Shown here in pieces: positions 8,630-16,905 of a stretch of 64,000 bases of DNA. Every line of letters begins with the position of its first letter. The first letter of the stretch is position 1. This DNA comes from Anaerolineae bacterium (lineage in GTDB: Bacteria; Chloroflexota; Anaerolineae; J036; Brachytrichaceae): positions 1 to 64,000 of the forward strand of contig CANJQH010000010.1 in assembly GCA_947476335.1 (NCBI GenBank). The letters are read 5' to 3'. The translations under genes and the position numbers were made by a program. The notes below the pieces were generated by a model. The model worked only from the letters and a program-made list of their open reading frames with translations, ran no database searches and was not told where the DNA came from.

Positions 8630-9508
8630 CTTCTTCAACAGCGTACCCATCGCTGCGAGCAGCAGCAGTGCGCCGAGGATGGCGCGGCTGCCGAGATGTT
8701 CGCCGAAGAGTATGCCGGCGAGCAGGGTGGCGGTGAGCGGTTCGAGCAGGGTGGCGATGGTGGCAACAGTGGGTGGGGTGTGTTTCATGCCGGCGACGAA
8801 AAGCACGTAGGCCAGCGCCGTCGGGACGATGCCCATGTAAATGAGGATGGCCCAGCCGGTCGGTGGGTAGGTTGTGGTGAGTGTGCCGGTGGATGCGGCG
8901 ATGAGCAGCAGCAGTAATGCGCCGCAGGCGAAGCCGATGGCGGTGATTTGCAGCGGGTGGTGGCGCTGGGTGAGGCTCTGGCTGAGCAGGGTGACGATGG
9001 CGTAGCCGGTGGCGGAACCGATGGCGAGTGCGGCGCCGGTAATAGTAGAGGCGGTGTCACCGCCGGCTGGCTGCCATTCGATGAGCAGTGCAGTGCCGGC
9101 GAGCGCCAGCGTCAGTGCGGATATCAGGCGGTAGCTCGGGCGCTGTTTCAGCAGCAGCGCTGAGAGTGCGGCGGTGATGATTGGTGCGGTGCACAGTGTG
9201 ACGAGTGTGGCGACAGCGACGCCGACGGCGGCGACTGAGGCGAAGTAGCACACCTGATACAGCGCCATCATTGCGCCGATGCCAGCCATGCCGAGGAAAT
9301 CGCGCCGGTTGAATTCAAACAGGCGGCCACGCAGCACGAGATAGCCGGCGATGGCCAGCACAGGCACGGAAAACGCCAGCCTGAACAGCCCGATTGAGAA
9401 CGCATGGGTGGGTGCCAGGGATGTGATCAGCCGCGAGCCGACCCCGACTGTGCCCCACAAGGTCGAAGCCAGCATGACCAGGAAGAGGGGCAGGCGTTTG
9501 GTGTGCAT
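8621..9508 (-). CDS. EamA/DMT-superfamily transporter
   Basis: The 295-residue protein has about ten hydrophobic helices in two repeated EamA halves, starting with the FLVMLASTLWGTVGV signature of the first half and with a second WAILIYMGIVPTALAYVLF segment. Members export or import metabolites such as amino acids, purines or drugs across the inner membrane. The ATG at 9508 lies two bases downstream of the stop of the RodZ-like gene (9511), so the two are probably co-transcribed. The substrate is unknown. Confidence 0.9.
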   Translation of the reverse strand: MHTKRLPLFLVMLASTLWGTVGVGSRLITSLAPTHAFSIGLFRLAFSVPVLAIAGYLVLRGRLFEFNRRDFLGMAGIGAMMALYQVCYFASVAAVGVAVATLVTLCTAPIITAALSALLLKQRPSYRLISALTLALAGTALLIEWQPAGGDTASTITGAALAIGSATGYAIVTLLSQSLTQRHHPLQITAIGFACGALLLLLIAASTGTLTTTYPPTGWAILIYMGIVPTALAYVLFVAGMKHTPPTVATIATLLEPLTATLLAGILFGEHLGSRAILGALLLLAAMGTLLKKQE

Positions 9509-9510
9509 CC

Positions 9511-10632
9511 CTACAGCGAGTACTTGACCCGCACCTTTTCGTTGGGCTGGCCGGGTGTCCCGCGGCGTGCGCCGTTGACGATGACGTCGAAGGCGCCGGC
9601 GTTGCCGGTTTCGATGACGAGCGACCGGGATGCGCTCCAGGTGGGGTTCAATCCGAGCTGTGGCAGGCCTTGAAAGACTAAGTTGCCGTCGATGACGATT
9701 TTGATGAAGGCCTGTTCACGCGCGTCGAGCGCGAGCTGGAAGCCGCCGTCAGGCGCAGCTGATACTTGCACGTCGTTGGTGCGCGCTTCATTTGGGTCGG
9801 GTGTGGCAATTGCATCACCAGGCCCTGCAGCCTCGGGTGACACGACGGTGACGCGCACTACCGTCGCTTCTGCCGCAATTGGCGTTTCCAGAACTTTGAT
9901 GGGGGTGGCGGTCGGCGCGGGGGTGAACCAGCCGGCTCGGCGGGCGGCGGGAAAGCCGACGAAGGCGGCTAGTGCGACGAGCGTGACCGTCGCAACGGTA
10001 GTGATGATTGGGCCTACGGGTGACCGTTCGGGGAAGAGCGCCTTGTCGATGCGATAAATCGAAGGCCGGCCGGAGGTGCGGCGGCGTTTCTCTGGGACAT
10101 TGTTGGCGTCGCTGGCGCGTTCGCCGCGCAGGCGAAAGGAAGAGCGCGATGCGCGCAGTTTTTCGCGTGGGCGGATGACGACGACGCGCCCAGTGGCGCC
10201 GTCGATGCCGCTGATTTCCGGCACGGTGACGGCTGTGTCGTCGTCGTCGGAGAGTATTTCATCGTCAAGCGCGGTCTGGTCTGGGTTCGGCAGGTTGCCC
10301 TTCCAAGTCAGGTTGGGATGCGCGACGCGGGTGTATTCCGACTGCTGCGGGATGCGCTCGGGTGGGGGCGGCACTTCATCACGTATCTGCATGACCGGCA
10401 CGCCGAACTCTGCCTCGAATTGGCTCAGTGCCTCCTCCGGATCGAGGCCGAGGAAACGGGTGTAGTTCTTGATGAAACCGCGGCCGGCTGGGCCATCGGG
10501 AAGCTGGGCAAAATCGCCGTCCTCGATAAATCTAAGGTACCGGCTGCGGATGCGTGTGGTGCGTTCCGCCTGCTCGATGGTGATGTTGCCAGCCTCGCGG
10601 GCCTGCCGGATGCGCTGTGCGAGACCGGACAT
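9511..10632 (-). CDS. RodZ-like protein: HTH domain, membrane helix, C-terminal DUF4115
   Basis: The 373-residue protein has an N-terminal Xre-type helix-turn-helix (about 3-70, GLAQRIRQAREAGNITIEQ), a charged low-complexity linker, one transmembrane helix (about 206-230) and an extracellular beta domain (about 285-373) like the RodZ C-terminal domain. RodZ ties MreB to the membrane in cell-shape control, and shorter homologues occur in many phyla. The ATG at 10632 begins the HTH; the frame runs on upstream to 11130, but that sequence is a mobile palindrome and tandem repeat. Without mreB nearby the role is inferred from architecture only. Confidence 0.85.
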   Translation of the reverse strand: MSGLAQRIRQAREAGNITIEQAERTTRIRSRYLRFIEDGDFAQLPDGPAGRGFIKNYTRFLGLDPEEALSQFEAEFGVPVMQIRDEVPPPPERIPQQSEYTRVAHPNLTWKGNLPNPDQTALDDEILSDDDDTAVTVPEISGIDGATGRVVVIRPREKLRASRSSFRLRGERASDANNVPEKRRRTSGRPSIYRIDKALFPERSPVGPIITTVATVTLVALAAFVGFPAARRAGWFTPAPTATPIKVLETPIAAEATVVRVTVVSPEAAGPGDAIATPDPNEARTNDVQVSAAPDGGFQLALDAREQAFIKIVIDGNLVFQGLPQLGLNPTWSASRSLVIETGNAGAFDVIVNGARRGTPGQPNEKVRVKYSL

Positions 10633-10674
10633 GCGCGGGGATTGTAGCGTATGTTTTTCGTAGGCTGATGCGAT

Positions 10675-10856
10675 GGGTGCATTCGCCAAAAGGGGCAAAC
10701 TTTCGACCGCCGGCAATCGGCACTGATTGGAATTCTCGAAACGCGGTATCTCCCTCCCCCTTCGGGAGAGGGAGATACCGCGTTTCGAGGGATTTACCAA
10801 CGACGGGCCGCACGCGATGGCGGATGACCTAATCGCCCTTTTTGGCGAATGCACCC
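10675..10856. mobile_element. Family B palindromic element (copy 1, 182 bp)
   Basis: The ends are GGGTGCATTCGCCAAAAGGG and its inverted counterpart ending at 10856. The centre is a hairpin with arms starting CGAAACGCGGTATCTCCC around a CCCTTCGGG tip. It is flanked by a perfect 8-bp direct repeat GATGCGAT (10667-10674 and 10857-10864), as expected for a target-site duplication, with the caveat that the right flank is itself rich in GATGCG. It encodes no protein. The second copy at 33522-33703 has the same length and ends. Confidence 0.85.
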
Positions 10857-10975
10857 GATGCGATGTGCGATGTGCGATGGCGATGCGATGCGATGATCGC
10901 GATCTGCGAGCTGCGATCGGGTGCGATGATCGCGATCTGCGAGCTGCGATCGGGTGCGATGATGCGGAGGGGGGT
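10857..10975. repeat. GATGCGATG short repeats and a 33-bp tandem duplication
   Basis: After several GATGCG/GTGCGATG units, a 33-bp unit is present twice in tandem (10890-10922 and 10923-10955) and starts a third time. Each unit contains the palindrome GATCGCGATC. With the family B element this fills most of the 544-bp gap 10633-11176, in which I see no gene. Confidence 0.75.
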
Positions 10976-11176
10976 GCATTCAGGATTTGGGGTGAATTTG
11001 GAAAGCATGCGGTTGCACCGTCGTCACCAGGGGCGATCGCACGTGGCACGGTACGACCGGGCGCGACGCAGCCCCAGCTCAGACCCGCGGCCTGGATGGC
11101 GGCCCGCACCATTTCGTGAAATTTTTCCAAACCGCGGATGCACCCGGGTGGGGGCGTCCGTTAGCATAGAGGTCTT

Positions 11177-11677
11177 GTGAAAAAGACGAGAAGTGAGAAT
11201 GAAGTGGCGGCACTGCGGGCGGCGCGGCGCAGCGGTTGGAAGATGGGTGCGGCGGCGCTGGTGATCGGCGCAGTCATGGTCGTATTGAGCGGCGATTTTG
11301 TGGCGTTGCACTGCGTGTTGCTGGCGGCGGCGGCGCTGGCGGGTGGCCGGGCGGCCGGGGCTGCGGCGGTTGCTTATGACCCGGCGAGCGTTTTGCCCGC
11401 AGGCTCGAGCGGTGGAATGTTGGCGGCGCTCGGATTCGCCCTGCCGTTCATGGCAGCATCGCTGTATCGCTGGGCGACGCTGAACGAGGTGAACGTGCCC
11501 GCGCGCATCGCTGCGCTGTCGCCGCGGGAACTGGCGCAAATGGCACAGTTCAACATCCAGCCCGGCTTGGAGTATTTTGCGGCGGGTGAATGGAGCTATG
11601 TGTTCGGCTATCTGCTGGCGGCGTTGTTGTTCGGCTGGCTGGTCGGTATGGTGGGCGGCACCATGGCGCACCGATGA
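11177..11677 (+). CDS. Small membrane protein of unknown function
   Basis: A 166-residue protein starts with GTG at 11177. After a charged N-terminus (KKTRSENEVAALRAARRSG) there are about four hydrophobic segments (about 22-40, 44-66, 77-95 and 142-162). A polar loop near 95-135 contains an NEVNVPARI stretch. I do not recognise a family. It lies just upstream of the nuo promoter, in the same direction but before the promoter, so it is probably a separate unit. Confidence 0.65.
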   Translation: MKKTRSENEVAALRAARRSGWKMGAAALVIGAVMVVLSGDFVALHCVLLAAAALAGGRAAGAAAVAYDPASVLPAGSSGGMLAALGFALPFMAASLYRWATLNEVNVPARIAALSPRELAQMAQFNIQPGLEYFAAGEWSYVFGYLLAALLFGWLVGMVGGTMAHR

Positions 11678-11712
11678 CACTTGGCGTAAGAGTGGGGTGT
11701 CGTACGTAATGC

Positions 11713-11742
11713 TTGACGCTCACAAAACGCGCGGGCTATAAT
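11713..11742 (+). promoter_or_regulatory. Sigma-70-type promoter of the nuo operon
   Basis: TTGACG at 11713-11718 and a perfect TATAAT at 11737-11742 are separated by 18 bases. The nuoA start codon is 156 bases downstream, leaving a leader of about 150 nt. No other gene lies between, so this promoter should drive nuoA onward. Confidence 0.75.
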
Positions 11743-11897
11743 CACTCGGCTCTCATGCATAAGAGTTGCACATATTTGAGTTTATATGTTCTGTGAGCTG
11801 CATTTTGGTTGAAAAGTCGAGTGTAGTGCGCGGATGAATTCTGGTCTGGCCTGATTCTCTTGATACAACGGCTTGATACACGGATCGAGGTGAACGT

Positions 11898-12266
11898 ATG
11901 GAAACGGCGGTACGTACGGACTTTGGCTTCGTTGGGGTGATGTTTGTCACAGCATTTTTGCTGATGGCGGCGACGCTCTATGCGGCTTCCCTGCTGCGCC
12001 CGAAGAAGCCGAATAAGGAAAAGCTCAGCACGTACGAGTGCGGCATGGAGACAGTCGGCGATACCTGGGTGCAGTTTCGCTCCCAGTACTATATTTTCGC
12101 GCTGGTCTTTGTGTTGTTCGACGTAGAAGTGCTCCTGCTTTTCCCGATCGCGGTGGCCTTCGGCTCGCTTAGTTTGTTTGCGACGCTGCAGGCGATGTTG
12201 TTCGTGGTGATCTTGCTCGCCGCGCTGCTGTTCGCCTGGCGCAAGGGCGTGCTCGAGTGGAAGTGA
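11898..12266 (+). CDS. nuoA: NADH-quinone oxidoreductase subunit A
   Basis: This 122-residue membrane-arm subunit of complex I has three hydrophobic segments. It carries the family signature YECGMETVGDTWVQFRSQYY (about 49-68) and the conserved acidic FDVEVLLLFP helix. GAGGTGAACGT precedes the ATG and gives a good ribosome site. It is first in the operon, but nuoB, C, D and I, which usually follow, are missing; nuoH comes next after 7 bp. Confidence 0.97.
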   Translation: METAVRTDFGFVGVMFVTAFLLMAATLYAASLLRPKKPNKEKLSTYECGMETVGDTWVQFRSQYYIFALVFVLFDVEVLLLFPIAVAFGSLSLFATLQAMLFVVILLAALLFAWRKGVLEWK

Positions 12267-12273
12267 ACCTGTA

Positions 12274-13536
12274 ATGGATCTTCTAAACATCATCAATAAC
12301 CTCCTCAAAATCATTGGCGATTGGATTTACGGCCTCGTGCACGGATTGGTCGGCAATCTGCTGGTGACCGATCTGATCACGATGGGTCTGGCGGCCATTA
12401 TTCTGTGCACGTTCGCGGCGCTGTCCTTCATGGGGTTGACCTACGCTGAACGTAAGATCGTGGCGCGCATTCAGGACCGCATTGGTCCGAATCAGGCGGG
12501 CCCGTTTGGTCTGCTGGTGCCGATCGCCGACGGCATCAAGATGTTCACGAAAGAGGACACGACGCCGACTGCGGCGGACCGCTGGGTGTACAACATCGCG
12601 CCGCTGGTCATCGCCACGGCTGCGCTCACCGCCTACGCAGTGCTGCCGCTGGCCCCGGGTGTGGTCGGCACGAACCTGAACGTCGGCGTGGTGTTCACCA
12701 TTGCAATCGGCTCTGGTTCGGTGGTGGCGATTCTGATGGCAGGCTGGGGCAGCAACAACAAATATGCGCTGCTCGGTGCTTTCCGCACTGTGGCGCAGCT
12801 GATCGGCTATGAAGTGCCGATGTTGTTGAACCTGATCCCGGTGGTGCTTATCGCCGGCTCGCTGAGCCTGGTGGACATCGTCAACGTGCAGAGCACGCTG
12901 AATGGCAGCCCCGGCATCCCCTTCGTGCTTTACTTTCCGGTATCGGCGCTGATCTTCCTGATCAGCGGCATCGCCGAAACAGCACGTTCGCCGTTTGACC
13001 TGCTCGAGGCCGAATCCGAGATTGTGGCTGGCTTTCACGTCGAATACAGCGGCATGAAGTTTGCGTTGTTCTTCCTCGGTGAATACGTCAATGCGCTGGC
13101 GGTGTCGTTCATGTTCGCCACGCTGTTCCTCGGCGGCTACAACGGGCCGATCTTCCCGCCCTACGTGTGGCTGCTGATCAAGGCTGCGGCGGTGTTCACC
13201 ATTCTGATGTGGTTGCGCGGCACACTGCCTCGCATCCGTGTGGACCAGATGCACACGATGAATTGGAAGTTCTTTGTGCCGATTTCGGCGCTGAACCTGA
13301 TCATCCTGTTGCTGGTTGCCAAGATCTTCCAGCCCGGCAACGCTGCGATGCCCTGGGTGACGCCCGGAGTGCAGGCGATGGCGACGGCGATTACGACGCT
13401 GATTCCCTTTCTGGCCGGCTTGAGCATTGCTTCGCGGCGCCTGCGCAGCCAGCGTGATGCAGCTGAAGCGCTGGCGGAAACTCGCCGCGCCGCCAACCGT
13501 GCGGCTGTGACCACTAGTATGGGAGGCGCGCACTAA
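12274..13536 (+). CDS. nuoH: NADH-quinone oxidoreductase subunit H
   Basis: The 420-residue, multi-helix subunit forms part of the quinone-binding chamber where the two arms of complex I meet. The signature YAERKIVARIQDRIGPNQAG (about 55-74) and the EAESEIVAGFHVEYSG loop (about 246-261) are intact. The C-terminus is extended by a polar RRLRSQRDAAEALAETRRA tail relative to standard NuoH. The stop is directly followed by nuoJ. Confidence 0.97.
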   Translation: MDLLNIINNLLKIIGDWIYGLVHGLVGNLLVTDLITMGLAAIILCTFAALSFMGLTYAERKIVARIQDRIGPNQAGPFGLLVPIADGIKMFTKEDTTPTAADRWVYNIAPLVIATAALTAYAVLPLAPGVVGTNLNVGVVFTIAIGSGSVVAILMAGWGSNNKYALLGAFRTVAQLIGYEVPMLLNLIPVVLIAGSLSLVDIVNVQSTLNGSPGIPFVLYFPVSALIFLISGIAETARSPFDLLEAESEIVAGFHVEYSGMKFALFFLGEYVNALAVSFMFATLFLGGYNGPIFPPYVWLLIKAAAVFTILMWLRGTLPRIRVDQMHTMNWKFFVPISALNLIILLLVAKIFQPGNAAMPWVTPGVQAMATAITTLIPFLAGLSIASRRLRSQRDAAEALAETRRAANRAAVTTSMGGAH

Positions 13537-13537
13537 T

Positions 13538-14209
13538 ATGACCATCACCCTGCAAACGATCATTTTCGCCCTGCTGAGCGTTGTGGTGCTCGGAAGTGCG
13601 TTGTTCGTCGTCACGACGCGCAACCTTTTTCACGCGGCGCTGATGCTGATCCTCTCGTTCTTCGGCGTGGCCGGCTTGTATGTGCTGCTGGAGTCGGGAT
13701 TCTTCGCGGTGGCGCAGGTGCTGGTGTACATCGGCGCGATTTCGATTCTGTTCATCTTTGCTGTGATGCTGACGCGTGGCATGGTCGCTATGCCGCGTGT
13801 AAATGCGCAGGCGCAGTTGGCTGCACTTGTGTCGGTGCTGCTCTTTGTTGTGATTGTCGTGATCGTCAACCCGACAGCGCTGTCGATCAAGGTGCTCCCA
13901 GGTGCCAGTGAGCGCGTGCTCGGTGGCATTCCGTGGCAGTTCACTACGGTGACGACGATTACGGACTCGTACATCAAGCAGTTCGGCGCTTCGCTGGTGG
14001 ATGGGAGCGCATATCTGCTGCCATTTCTGCTGGCGGCGGTGCTGCTCGACATTGCACTCGCAGGTGCGGTGCAGGTTGCGCGTGAGCGCCGGCCGGCAGA
14101 AGTGCTGGCCGAGCGTGAATTGATGGCGGCTGAAGCCGCTGAGGAACAGCAGCGGGAACAGGCGTTGGATACGGCGCCCGAAACTGTGCTGGCAGCGGAT
14201 CATCATTAG
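13538..14209 (+). CDS. nuoJ: NADH-quinone oxidoreductase subunit J
   Basis: The 223-residue protein has five hydrophobic segments and the conserved NLFHAALMLILSFFGVAGLY region and VYIGAISILFIFAVML helix of NuoJ. The last 30 or so residues are a charged cytoplasmic tail (EAAEEQQREQAL). It begins one base after nuoH, so the pair is translationally coupled. Confidence 0.96.
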   Translation: MTITLQTIIFALLSVVVLGSALFVVTTRNLFHAALMLILSFFGVAGLYVLLESGFFAVAQVLVYIGAISILFIFAVMLTRGMVAMPRVNAQAQLAALVSVLLFVVIVVIVNPTALSIKVLPGASERVLGGIPWQFTTVTTITDSYIKQFGASLVDGSAYLLPFLLAAVLLDIALAGAVQVARERRPAEVLAERELMAAEAAEEQQREQALDTAPETVLAADHH

Positions 14210-14272
14210 CGAAGAGGCTGCGGCGGCGCCGATTCACTGCATGTGGACGGCGGTGCCAGCTGAAAGCGAACC

Positions 14273-14602
14273 ATGGAACAAGGAATTCTCAACGGCATTC
14301 CGCTGCATTTCTTTCTGATTGTGGCGGCCGGTCTGTTCTGCATCGGGCTCTACGGTGTGCTCGGTCGCAAGAACGCCATCGCCATGCTGATGGGCGTCGA
14401 GCTCATGCTCAATGCCGTCAACATCAACTTGATCGCGTTTTGGCGCTATGTGCGGCCCGAAACCCCGGCAGCGCTCGCCTTCGTGGCGTTCGTCTTCGTG
14501 GTGGCAGCTGCAGAAGCGGCGGTGGGCCTGGCGCTGATCATTTCGGTGTACCGCAACACCAAGAGCGTCGACCCGGAGAAGCTCGACCAAATGAAGTTCT
14601 GA
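14273..14602 (+). CDS. nuoK: NADH-quinone oxidoreductase subunit K
   Basis: This 109-residue, three-helix subunit carries the two conserved membrane glutamates of NuoK, one in LMGVELMLNAVN and one in AAAEAAVGLAL. It is homologous to MrpC. It lies 63 bp after nuoJ and 4 bp before nuoL. Confidence 0.97.
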   Translation: MEQGILNGIPLHFFLIVAAGLFCIGLYGVLGRKNAIAMLMGVELMLNAVNINLIAFWRYVRPETPAALAFVAFVFVVAAAEAAVGLALIISVYRNTKSVDPEKLDQMKF

Positions 14603-14606
14603 GAAC

Positions 14607-16883
14607 ATGATGTTTGCAGAAGCCGCAACCTCCAACCCTCTGGTCGCCACGCTCTTGTGGCTGATCCCGCTGCCGCCTATTCTGGCGTTCGGCTTGATCG
14701 CGCTGTTCACGAACCGCAGCCGCGCAGCAACGACTGCCGTCGCCCTCGGCGGCATGGTGCTGTCGTGGCTGATGTCGCTCGTGGTGTTCTTTTCGGTCTG
14801 GCAGAACCATGAACTCGGCCAGCACCCCATCGGCAGCCAGTTCGCCTGGCTGGCAACGGGCGATACGACGCTGAATATCGGCGTCGTGGTCGACCCGCTC
14901 AGTGCAACCTTTTTGTTCATGGTGCCGCTGGCGGCCACGCTGATTTTTCTGTACAGCACCAGCTATATGGCGCACGAAACGCGATATACGCGCTTTTTCG
15001 CCTATCTGAGCCTGTTCGCCGGCTCGATGATGGGGCTTGTCGTCAGCGACAACCTGCTCACGCTCTTTGTGTTCTGGGAATTGATGGGCTTTTGCTCGTA
15101 TTCGCTGATCGGCTTCTTCTATTACAAAGAATCGGCCTATAAGGCGGCGGTCAAGGCTTTCATGACCACGCGCGTCGGCGATATGCTGCTGATCCTCGGC
15201 ATGGTGTATCTCTACGCGATGACGGGCACGCTGAATTTCCACGACATTCTGCAGAATAAGGAAGTGCTCGAGAAGCTGGCGATGACGCCGGCGGTGCTCG
15301 GCATTGGGCTGCCGGCCGCTGGCCTGATCGGCCTGCTGATCTTCGGCGGCACGGTCGGCAAGAGTGCACAGTGGCCGCTGCATGTGTGGCTGCCCGATGC
15401 GATGGAAGGACCAACGCCGGTGTCGGCCATGATTCACGCCGCCACAATGGTGTCGGCCGGCATCTTCATGACGTTGCGCTTCTTTCCGTTGCTGCAGGCT
15501 GCCGGCGGCATGGGGCATGAAGAAGGGCACGCTGCGGTCAATATCGCGCTGATGATCGTCGGCGTGATCGGTGCGATCACCGCGTTCATGGGTGCGACGA
15601 TTGCCGTGGCGCAATATGACGTCAAACGTGTGCTGGCATTCTCGACCATCTCGCAGCTTGGCTTTATGGTCGCAGCTATTGGCATCGGCGCCTATGCCGC
15701 CGCCGCTTTTCACCTGCTCACACACGCCTTCTTCAAGGCGCTGCTGTTCCTCGGCTCCGGCTCCGTCATTCACGGCGTCGAACATGGGCATCAGCACGTG
15801 ACTGGGCATCATGAGCATGGCGATCCGGCGCAGGTCTACGCAGAGCCGATCCCCGGCGTCGATTACGGCCACGACGATCATCACGATGACGCGCACGGTC
15901 ACGACGATCATCACGATGACCACGGGCCGGCGTTCGACCCGCAGGACATGCGCAACATGGGCGGCCTCGCCAAGCGCATGCCGATTACGTTCGTGACGTT
16001 TCTCATCGGCGGCCTGGCGCTTGCCGGCTTCCCGTTCGTGACGGCAGGCTTCTGGTCGAAGGATGAAATCTTCGCCGATGCATGGAACCACGGTTTCGTG
16101 CACGGCGACCTGCTTGGGCAGATCGTTTTCATTACGCTTGTGCTTTCGGCGCTCATGACCGCCTTCTATACGATGCGGCAGATCGCCATGACCTTCCTCG
16201 GTGCACCGCGCACGGAGGCGGCGGCGCATGCCAGCGAAAATCCGCCGGCGATGACGATTCCGCTGATTGTGCTGGCGGTGTTCGCCGCGCTGATCGGCTT
16301 TGTCAATGTTCCGAAGGACTTCCCGCTCTTCGGAGCGATGATGGGCGATGGCGCCGGCTGGCTGGGTCACTTTCTCGGAAGCCAGCTGCTTGAAGGTGCT
16401 GAACATCTCGCGTTCAACCCGATCCCGGTCGTCTTCTCGCTGGTGGTCGCGCTGGGCGGCCTCGGCCTCGGCTGGCTGGTCTACGGGCGCAACCCGATGA
16501 AGGCCGGGCAGGTCGACGTTGTCGAGAAACTTGGGGGCTTGTTTACGTTCCTGAACCGGCGCTGGATGTGGGATGAGCTGTATCGGAAGATTTTCATCAA
16601 CCCGTTGCAGTGGGTGGCGGATCATTACTCAGCCGCGATCGACAAGCGCGTGCTGGACGTGGTCCTCGAAAGCGTCTATCGGGTCGGCGGCGCGCTGGCC
16701 GGCGGGTTCAAGACCTTCGACAGGACGGTGGTGACCGGGTTCTCGGACTGGGTCGGCAGCGTCTTCAAGGGAGCGGGCGAGATGGGGCGTGAGCTGCAGA
16801 CGGGCCAGATTCAGGCATATCTGCTCTCCGGCTTGGCGATGATCTTGGTCATCGTGATCGCGTTCCTGCTGATGTTCCAGTAG
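14607..16883 (+). CDS. nuoL: NADH-quinone oxidoreductase subunit L, with a His/Asp-rich loop and long lateral helix
   Basis: This 758-residue antiporter-like proton-pumping subunit is clearly longer than the roughly 610 residues usual for NuoL. Core motifs are present, including FWELMGFCSYSLIGFF, the lysine helix KSAQWPLHVWLPDAMEGPTP and HAFFKALLFLGSGSVIHG. Two additions stand out. One is a His/Asp-rich insert at about 388-445 (GHDDHHDDAHGHDDHHDDHG) encoded by a short DNA duplication. The other is a long C-terminal amphipathic region, about 76 residues from DELY to QTGQI. The second addition fits a complex with an extra NuoM, two of which follow. Confidence 0.96.
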   Translation: MMFAEAATSNPLVATLLWLIPLPPILAFGLIALFTNRSRAATTAVALGGMVLSWLMSLVVFFSVWQNHELGQHPIGSQFAWLATGDTTLNIGVVVDPLSATFLFMVPLAATLIFLYSTSYMAHETRYTRFFAYLSLFAGSMMGLVVSDNLLTLFVFWELMGFCSYSLIGFFYYKESAYKAAVKAFMTTRVGDMLLILGMVYLYAMTGTLNFHDILQNKEVLEKLAMTPAVLGIGLPAAGLIGLLIFGGTVGKSAQWPLHVWLPDAMEGPTPVSAMIHAATMVSAGIFMTLRFFPLLQAAGGMGHEEGHAAVNIALMIVGVIGAITAFMGATIAVAQYDVKRVLAFSTISQLGFMVAAIGIGAYAAAAFHLLTHAFFKALLFLGSGSVIHGVEHGHQHVTGHHEHGDPAQVYAEPIPGVDYGHDDHHDDAHGHDDHHDDHGPAFDPQDMRNMGGLAKRMPITFVTFLIGGLALAGFPFVTAGFWSKDEIFADAWNHGFVHGDLLGQIVFITLVLSALMTAFYTMRQIAMTFLGAPRTEAAAHASENPPAMTIPLIVLAVFAALIGFVNVPKDFPLFGAMMGDGAGWLGHFLGSQLLEGAEHLAFNPIPVVFSLVVALGGLGLGWLVYGRNPMKAGQVDVVEKLGGLFTFLNRRWMWDELYRKIFINPLQWVADHYSAAIDKRVLDVVLESVYRVGGALAGGFKTFDRTVVTGFSDWVGSVFKGAGEMGRELQTGQIQAYLLSGLAMILVIVIAFLLMFQ

Positions 16884-16905
16884 GCAGTAGGCGAGGCGCA
16901 CAGAC

